Shown here one piece after another: positions 57,821 to 64,000 of a stretch of DNA of 64,000 nucleotides. Position 1 is the first letter of the stretch. Every line of letters begins with the position of its first letter. The stretch is from Chrysopogon serrulatus (Eukaryota; Streptophyta; Magnoliopsida; Poales; Poaceae). The stretch lies in the NCBI GenBank assembly GCA_015844335.1, contig JADLZL010005774.1:92216-156215 (forward strand), written 5' to 3'. The notes under the pieces are model-generated. The model saw nothing but the letters and a program-made list of their open reading frames with translations, was not told the origin of the DNA and searched no databases. The position numbers and the translations under genes are program-made.

Positions 57821-59352
57821 TGTGCGCTTGTCCGTGCCATCTCATCAGTCTAGAGGATCAACGTGCGCTTGCCATTTAATAAATTAATTAACGGTACAAC
57901 TAGCGCCCGAACGTCCGGACGCTAACCCCCGTCTGGACCACTGCGCCCACTGTTCTTGCCTTGCTTCTCGCACTGCTACGCCTGCCCCCACGCCTCATCT
58001 ACTGTGACAATCCACGCTACTACTACACGCGTGCCCACCTCCTCCTCCTCCTCCTCCTGCTATGCCTGCGCACGCTACACCTGCCTCCCTCGCTACCACT
58101 ATCCCTACCCACCCATGCCTCGTCTACCGTGTATGTCTGCTGCTACAAGCATGCCCACCACCTCCTGCTACCGTTGCATGCCACCGAAGCAAGGTAGCAA
58201 AAAAAAGGGTAGGAGGGAGATGCAAAACACCAGATCCAGTTTTTGAATCATCCATTGTAACATTCAATCTAGTTTTGAAACATCTCGATACAACAATTGT
58301 AACATACATCTAAAAATAAATGAAACATTTGAAACATGCGTATGAAATACTTGGAAAACACCGAAAAACACTTGATAAAGTTGCAACACGTAACACTTGT
58401 AACGTATGTGTGGAACATATCCAAACATCCAAATCAATAACGTTTGCAACATTACATCTGAGAAAAAGATGAAACACTTGAAATATACGCTTGTCCCTAA
58501 AACAATTGCAACATATGCAACATGTGCAACATCCCCCGATCTATTTTTGCAACATCCATATGATTCAACCGCAACATACCTGCGAAGCGCCCCGAAACAA
58601 TGTAAACATACAATTGCAACATGGGGGAGAGAGAGCCTGGCGCACGCGGGAGCGCCATGGCCGCTAGATCTGAGGGTGTTGGGAGATCCCCATGGGGGAA
58701 GACTTCGAGGAAGGAACGCCGGGGTGGGGGAGGAGGATGCCGGGGGGGTTGGGGGAGGTGTCATCGGGGTGGGGAGGAGGATGCCAAGGTCGAAGAAGGA
58801 GCGACTCAGGTAGAGGAGGTGCCGGTGATCTGCTCGGGGGCGCGCACCGGCAAGCCGCTTGGGGAGGGCGCGCCACCAAGCAGTGGGGGAGACTCCGATG
58901 AACCACTCGTGTGGACGCGCACTGAGAGCAGCTGCTGGGGGGGGCCGCACCAACGAGCAGCCTAGGGGGGGCAGCGCCGGCGAAGTGGCCTCCCGCGAGC
59001 GGGGTGCACAGATAGGGTGGCGCTTCACCGGTGAGAGCTCGGGAAGCAACGAGCGAGAGGGAGGGAGAGAGAGAACGGAGAATGCGATGCGCAGGCGAGT
59101 TGTTTTCTTTTTTATCAAGAGGGATGAGCAGGAAGGGGCGGCTTTTTTATCGAGAGGGATGAGCAGGAAGGGGCGGTGCGCTGAGCCGATGCGGGAGCGC
59201 CATGTCCGGAAGCAGCCAAAAGAACGGACACACGTGTCACAGCATTACCGATTAATTAAAGTAGTAAGCTATCTAACGAGCGCTTGTCCATGGGTGCCAC
59301 ATCGGCGGTCTGGAGTGTCAATGTGCGCTTTTGCCTTTTAATAAATTAATTA
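57821..59352. mobile_element. Unclassified element bounded by direct repeats
   Basis: The stretch GCGCTTGTCC...GTGCGCTTTTGCC-TTTAATAAATTAATTAA occurs at 57821-57891 and again at 59279-59352, about 72 bases each with small differences. Between them lie a GC-rich motif (CGTCCGGACG near 57913), a CCTCCT/CTGC-rich patch, a 400-base tract rich in GCAACAT and GAAACA motifs, and a G-rich patch at 58690-58990. No readable enzyme. The direct-repeat ends resemble short LTRs or a tandem duplication with an insertion. Confidence 0.4.
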
Positions 59353-60987
59353 AAGTAGTAAAAGCTATTAGGAAAACTGTGTTCTGGAAGATTTTCTCCA
59401 GATTGCGTGATTCTAGTTTACTACGAGATACAATGCATGTGTCGGTCAAAGAACAATTAACTATGTTTCTGCACACTATTCGCCACATTTTGAGAAATTG
59501 TGTGATTGGTTTTTTTCCCAAGAGATCTGGTGAGACTGTAAGCCGTTAGCACCACCTGATAGGCTTGCACTTGCAGTAGGATGCACCTTTGCAAGCTAGA
59601 ATTCATCGCAGCATCCTTACCAATATGGGTCAAGAATACCTTGAGCATTGGGTGTTCAACCATTTATCTGGTGGTGATCTTGGTGATGACTGATTCTGGT
59701 TTATTGTAGCTACATGATCTTTTGATTATGGCTGATGGGGTCTGTTTTGCTGGACCCTTTTGGAATCAGTATATACAGTATGGCTACATGCTAATTATGT
59801 GCTGCAAAGTTGATAGTCAGAGACGAGGCGTAGTTGACAGACTCTTCTTGGGACAGCCTTGATATGTGATTTTGTTATCGGCCAATTATTATCTAATCTT
59901 AAGTTGTAATATGTGTTAGCATGGAAGCTTGAGAACTCAATAGAGCACATATGAGTTCATTACTTATGACTGGAACATGAGTTCATGGTTCGTCATTTGG
60001 TTTATTTAATTTGTTCTCGTACTGGGAAATGGCTTCCTATATCAACTATTATTTTAACAACAAAATGCTTCATATAAAGGTAATCTTATCACTCGATCGT
60101 AGACAATGTTGATTGTGACCCAGGCAAGCTAAAGAACCAAACGTGCCTGGCTTTTCTACCAGCTCGGCTGAGTTTCAAGCCATGCATCAACCAAACGGTG
60201 TGCCTGGCTTATCTGCTTTGCCTGGCCAGGCATTCTTGCAACTGAATACAGGCAGCTCCTAGGAAGGTAGATAGCCCAGGCAACTAGCCTATGGTTCCAT
60301 CCATTACCCAAACATGCATAAAAGTGTGTGAATTGTTGTAAAACACATCATTAAGAACAACTATGAGACTATTCTTTATTGCTTTCTTATTGGTGGTTTA
60401 CAATAAAGGATCTGCCACGTATATAATCCGTATGTATCCTAAAATTTTGTAGCACATATACATAACAAACGAACTATGATTTCCTTCTCCTCTTTCTATA
60501 TTTTATAGTCTGTATGTTCTACAACATGAATTTTTTTTCCAACCAGGATCTTCCCATTTCCATTTCAAGAAAAACAGAAATCAAGCGTTTGAGTGGAGTT
60601 TCAAGATAGAGACAACCTTAAGAAGAAACAAATCCGACACTAGTCTAAGGCATGCCACGGCTAGTAGACACAGAGACTAGTCAACCGGACACACACGATC
60701 AGCACATCTTATACGATACCTCAAAAGACAACAGGCAACAAAATGAGAAAATTAAATTACACGCATTGACGAAGGACAAAGACTTTCTACCGGCTGGTGA
60801 ACGAACGCTGGCCTTTTGTAATCCCTTCTGTAACTTGTACTTTGTCTTATTTTATTTTAATCTGTGGACAAAGACAAATGAAAAGAGACACGCACATCAC
60901 ATGCATGTACTGACAGTACACAGGAAATTCAGAAATACGCAGAGACAAAAGAAAACAGCATACCAAAACGTGCATAGCATGCACGCG
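59353..60987. other. Spacer and 3' flank of the P450 pseudogene
   Basis: No gene recognised. Bases 60120-60310 are rich in GCCTGGC motifs, like the element at 23358-23733, and may be a relative of it. Confidence 0.4.
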
Positions 60988-62653
60988 TCATGGCCCGGCG
61001 GCGTACAAGTGCGCCGGCAGCCTGGGCTCGGCGACAGCGGCAAGCCGGACCTTGCGCGGCAGGGACAGCCTGGACGTCTCCTCCATGCTCAGGTCCTCCC
61101 TGGAGACGCCATCCGGGAGCTTCCACGCGAAGCCGTGCAGCAGGTTGGCCAGGAGCAGCGGCACCATCTTGAGCCCGAGCGGGACGCCGGGGCACATCCG
61201 GCGGCCGGACCCGAAGGGCAGCAGCTCCAGGTCCTGCCCCTTCACGTCCATGCCGCTCCCGACGAACCGCTCCGGCCGGAACTCGCCGGCGGTTGGCCCC
61301 CACATGGCGGGGTCGCGGGCGATGCCCCAGACGTTGACGAACACCATCGTGCCCGCCGGGATGTCGTGCTCGCGCCCGCCCATGGACACGACGACGTCCT
61401 CGCGCGACAGCCGGGGCGTCAGCAGCGGCGACACCATGTGCAGCCGCATCGTCTCCTTCACTACCGCCTCCAAGTACGGGAGCCTCGGGATGTCCCCCTC
61501 CGTGACGACGAGGCGGTCGCGGCCGACGACGCGGTCCAGCTCCTCGGTGACCTTGGCGATCGGGATTCTTCAGCAGCTCGGACATGGCCCACTCGACGGT
61601 CACCGACGTCGAGTCCGGCAATCCGACGAGGAGATTCTGCAATCAAAAGTGCAAGCACACGCATGCACATGCATGTCGTCATCCAGCATCCAACTAACAT
61701 TTAATGGAGTTTGTTGTTACATACATACCAGCGTGAATGCCTTGACGCCATTCCGCTCGAGCGGGACCTCGAGGTTGGGATCGTCGGCGAACTCCAGCAG
61801 CAGGTCCACCACGTCCATGGCGACGAACTCGTCGCCCTCTCGCCGCCGCCGCTCGCTGTGCTGATCCACAACATCGTCCAGGAACCGGTCCAACATCTCC
61901 CTAAGCCACTTCAACCTCCTCACGCGCCCACGCGCGTCCAGCCAGCTGAGCCACGGGATCATGTCCCCGATGTCGAACCCGCTGCTGAGGAGGAAGAACT
62001 CTTCGAACATCCACTCGAACGCCTCGGGCGTCGCCGACCTGCCATCGACGTCCACGGTCTGCTTCTTGCCCAGCACCATGACCGAGATCACGTTGATGGT
62101 CAGCTGGAACAGGTGGTCCATGAGCTGCACCGGCGCTGCCGCCGGCCAAGCGACGTACAGGTTGCGCAGCATGGCGCGCACCTCCGCCTCCCGGACATGC
62201 TCCTGCGACCTCAGCCGCGCCGCGCTGAACACCTCGGTCTTGCAGAACTTGCGCGACTGCCGCCAGTGCGCGCCGTAGGGTGACCACAGCATGTCGGAGT
62301 AGTTGAAGCCGGTGTACTTGCCGGACGCCGTCCGGGGGCGGTCGAGGAACGTCAGGTCGTGCGTCCTGAGGAAGAACCTGGCCATGTCGACGGAGGAGCC
62401 GACGACGACGGGGAGGGAGCCGAAGCGCAGGGACATGAGCGGGCCGTAGCGCTTGGAGAGCTCGTGGACGGAGCGGTGCGGGAGTGGGCCGAGCAGGTTC
62501 AGGTTGCCGATCACCGGCCATGGGCGAGGGCCCGGTGGGAGGTTGTAATTGCGATTGCCAGAGGGGTTCTGGCGGCGGCGGTGGAGAATGGATAAAGAGG
62601 GTGATGGCCAGCACGATGCCGGGGAAGAAGGAAGCCCAAGGTGGTAGCTCCAT
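60988..62653 (-). pseudogene. Cytochrome P450, CYP92-like (A-type, CYP71 clan), with frameshifts
   Basis: Two exons, 62653-61729 and 61636-60988, at the usual A-type intron site. Landmarks are the MELPPWASFF membrane anchor, the Pro hinge LPPGPRPWPVIGN, RYGPLMSLRFG, the C-helix WRQSRKF, the K-helix KETMRLH, PERF and the haem loop FGSGRRMCPG. Overall the wording is closest to grass CYP92 proteins, which include homoterpene synthases. Two frame breaks are visible: an extra base near 62590, just after the anchor, and another near 61560, between the I-helix and K-helix. The I-helix oxygen-binding motif reads GLPDST where AGTDTT/GGTDTS is expected. It ends at the TGA/TAG region at 60988. Likely a pseudogene; single-base assembly errors could explain the shifts but not the I-helix change. 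Confidence 0.8.
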
Positions 62654-62682
62654 TGGAAACTTAGGATTATCAACGTGTTAAT

Positions 62683-62832
62683 CTGAAATTTTGAAGTGAA
62701 ATGAGTATATGCTGGTCGTGTACACCTTACACGCTTGAGCCACTTATATATGTTTCTATCTGAAATTTTGAAGTGAAACGAGTATATGATCGTGTACACC
62801 TTACACGCTTGAGCCACTTATATAGGTTTCTG
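62683..62832 (-). repeat. Tandem duplication of the P450 core promoter, about 75 bp x 2
   Basis: CTGAAATTTTGAAGTGAAA through GAGCCACTTATATA.GTTTCT is present twice in direct orientation (about 62683-62757 and 62758-62831). On the minus strand each copy brings a TATATAAG box (62743-62751 and 62818-62824) and a GTGTAAGGTGTACACG stretch upstream of the ATG. Confidence 0.8.
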
Positions 62833-62960
62833 AAAGGGTAGCAAAAACTTTATCATGGGTTTATTTTTGAAGGAGAAAACAAATTAAATATTAGGTCTAT
62901 TTTTTTACAAGAAACCAGGTCCAAAATTGAACCATACAACTAATGGTGTCTACAATAGTA

Positions 62961-63217
62961 CTCCCTCCATCCCAAGTTATAAGACATTTTAAAAATCTTG
63001 GAGGGTCTTAGTTTTTAAAATTTGACTAAATTTATATAATAAAATAGTAATATTTATGACATCAACTAAGTATCATTAATTTTTTATTAGTTATATTTTT
63101 TCATATATCTATTTGATGTCATAAATTTTTGTATTTTTATCTCTAATTTTAGTCAAAACTTTAAAAAAATTTGACTCTCCAAAATTCTTGGAATGACTTA
63201 TAATTTGAGATGAGGTA
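62961..63217. mobile_element. Stowaway-like MITE, eroded
   Basis: CTCCCTCCATCCCAAGTTATAAG on the left and a degenerate inverted counterpart, CTTATAATTTGAGATGAGG, on the right. TA precedes the left end. AT-rich interior with inverted TTTGACTAAA motifs. Confidence 0.65.
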
Positions 63218-64000
63218 TGAGCTATTGCTAGCTCTAAACTAGCAAATAGGTTGGAAAAGATAATGTCTTGAACACCTTGGTATCAGAGAGAAATTAAATA
63301 CATTGTGAAGTATGTGAGACTATCTTTTGAGCCCAAACAAGTTTTTTGTCTTTTTGTGTTGTTTTTATTAATTATTAAAAAATTAATAAGCTAGCTCTAA
63401 ACTAGACCATTGAAAACGTTTATTTTCATCGGCTTAGAAAAATGGCACACAACTAAGGTGTGGTATCTTACGGCGTGTTAAATTTGGTCACGTAAGTCGA
63501 TCGATAAGACAAATCGATTGATTTGCTATAAGAGAAAAATTACTATTTAAATAGTTGATAACCTTAGTTGATAAGACAAACGAACATGACGTTAGCTAGC
63601 TTCAAGTCTGCATCTACTAGAAGAAATACATTGCACAAGTTGTGACTTTGTGTTGGAAAAGCAAGAGAAGTAAACAAAACGCACTCCCACGCAACTTCAT
63701 CTACTAGAAGGAATATAATGAACAAAAGAGTTGTGATGTGTCGTAAAAGCAGCAGAAGTAAACAAAACGCACTGGCCCTCGCAACTTCTTTTTGACAAGG
63801 AACTCAGCTAGAGGTCAGTCCTTATAGCAGCCAACGATAAGATCGACGAACCAGAACGTGGAATGTTGGATTCTACTTTTAAAACCCATATAACGAACGG
63901 GGTATATATACATATCAATATATCAATATAGTAGATTCTGTTTCTGAGCCGCGGATATCACTGTTACACTGTTCATGAGGACGTCAAGCTGTAGTACTGG
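63218..64000. other. Spacer with a tandem duplication
   Basis: No gene. A unit of about 90 bases beginning CATCTACTAGAAG and containing AGAAGTAAACAAAACGCACT is present twice (about 63611-63702 and 63703-63788). Confidence 0.5.

Noticed and set aside
58205..58625. Tract rich in GCAACAT and GAAACA motifs, considered as a CRISPR-like or satellite array
   Set aside because: Spacing and unit length are irregular, and this is a plant genome. It is a degenerate low-complexity tract of a transposon.

Overview
This is plant nuclear DNA, almost certainly from a panicoid or andropogonoid grass. The codons of the real genes are GC-rich, the introns are short and AT-rich, and the gaps hold Stowaway-type MITEs and CACTA (En/Spm) transposons with subterminal repeats. 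A sorghum, sugarcane or Miscanthus relative fits best, but the species is inferred and not proven. Roughly a tenth of the 64 kb is real gene, and the rest is mobile-element debris and AT-rich spacer.

Layout. At 1-534 (minus) lies the first half of a FAD2-type membrane desaturase, cut by the window edge. Two closely related copper phytocyanin genes follow on the minus strand (A 3761-4365, B 7229-7831). A 6,977-bp CACTA element with a TSD of GAC sits at 8448-15424; it holds the C-terminal part of a TNP2-like transposase and a frameshifted TNPA-like accessory gene. From 18.9 to 29.4 kb a two-gene convergent block occurs twice. Each block is a SABATH carboxyl methyltransferase (plus) followed by an early-nodulin-like phytocyanin (minus). 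Copy 1 keeps the methyltransferase and lost the ENODL; copy 2 lost the methyltransferase and keeps the ENODL. A mini-CACTA (30522-31789, TSD ACT) follows. Next come two phytocyanin genes of a second subfamily in a larger tandem duplication (D 32590-33165; E 40576-41050, which has a frameshift that removes its C-terminal anchor signal). After duplication, D's flank gained a CACTA with a second mini-CACTA nested inside (TSD TCG). E's flank gained a 7.2-kb insertion made mostly of a 6,001-bp solo LTR with TSD GAATG. A third member of that subfamily, F, lies at 55059-55747. The window ends with a CYP92-like P450 pseudogene (60988-62653, minus) and a MITE.

How the genes relate. The main biological theme is a local phytocyanin cluster: five copper-type genes, one copper-less ENODL and one ENODL fragment, all on the minus strand. 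They diversified by duplication, copper-ligand loss, intron change and loss of membrane anchoring. A desaturase, a SABATH methyltransferase and a P450 lie in the same 64 kb. A specialised-metabolism cluster is conceivable, but the P450 is broken and nothing in the sequence shows co-regulation.

Gene models are spliced by eye from GT/AG sites, reading frame and paralogue comparison. Single-base frameshifts could be real or could be assembly errors.
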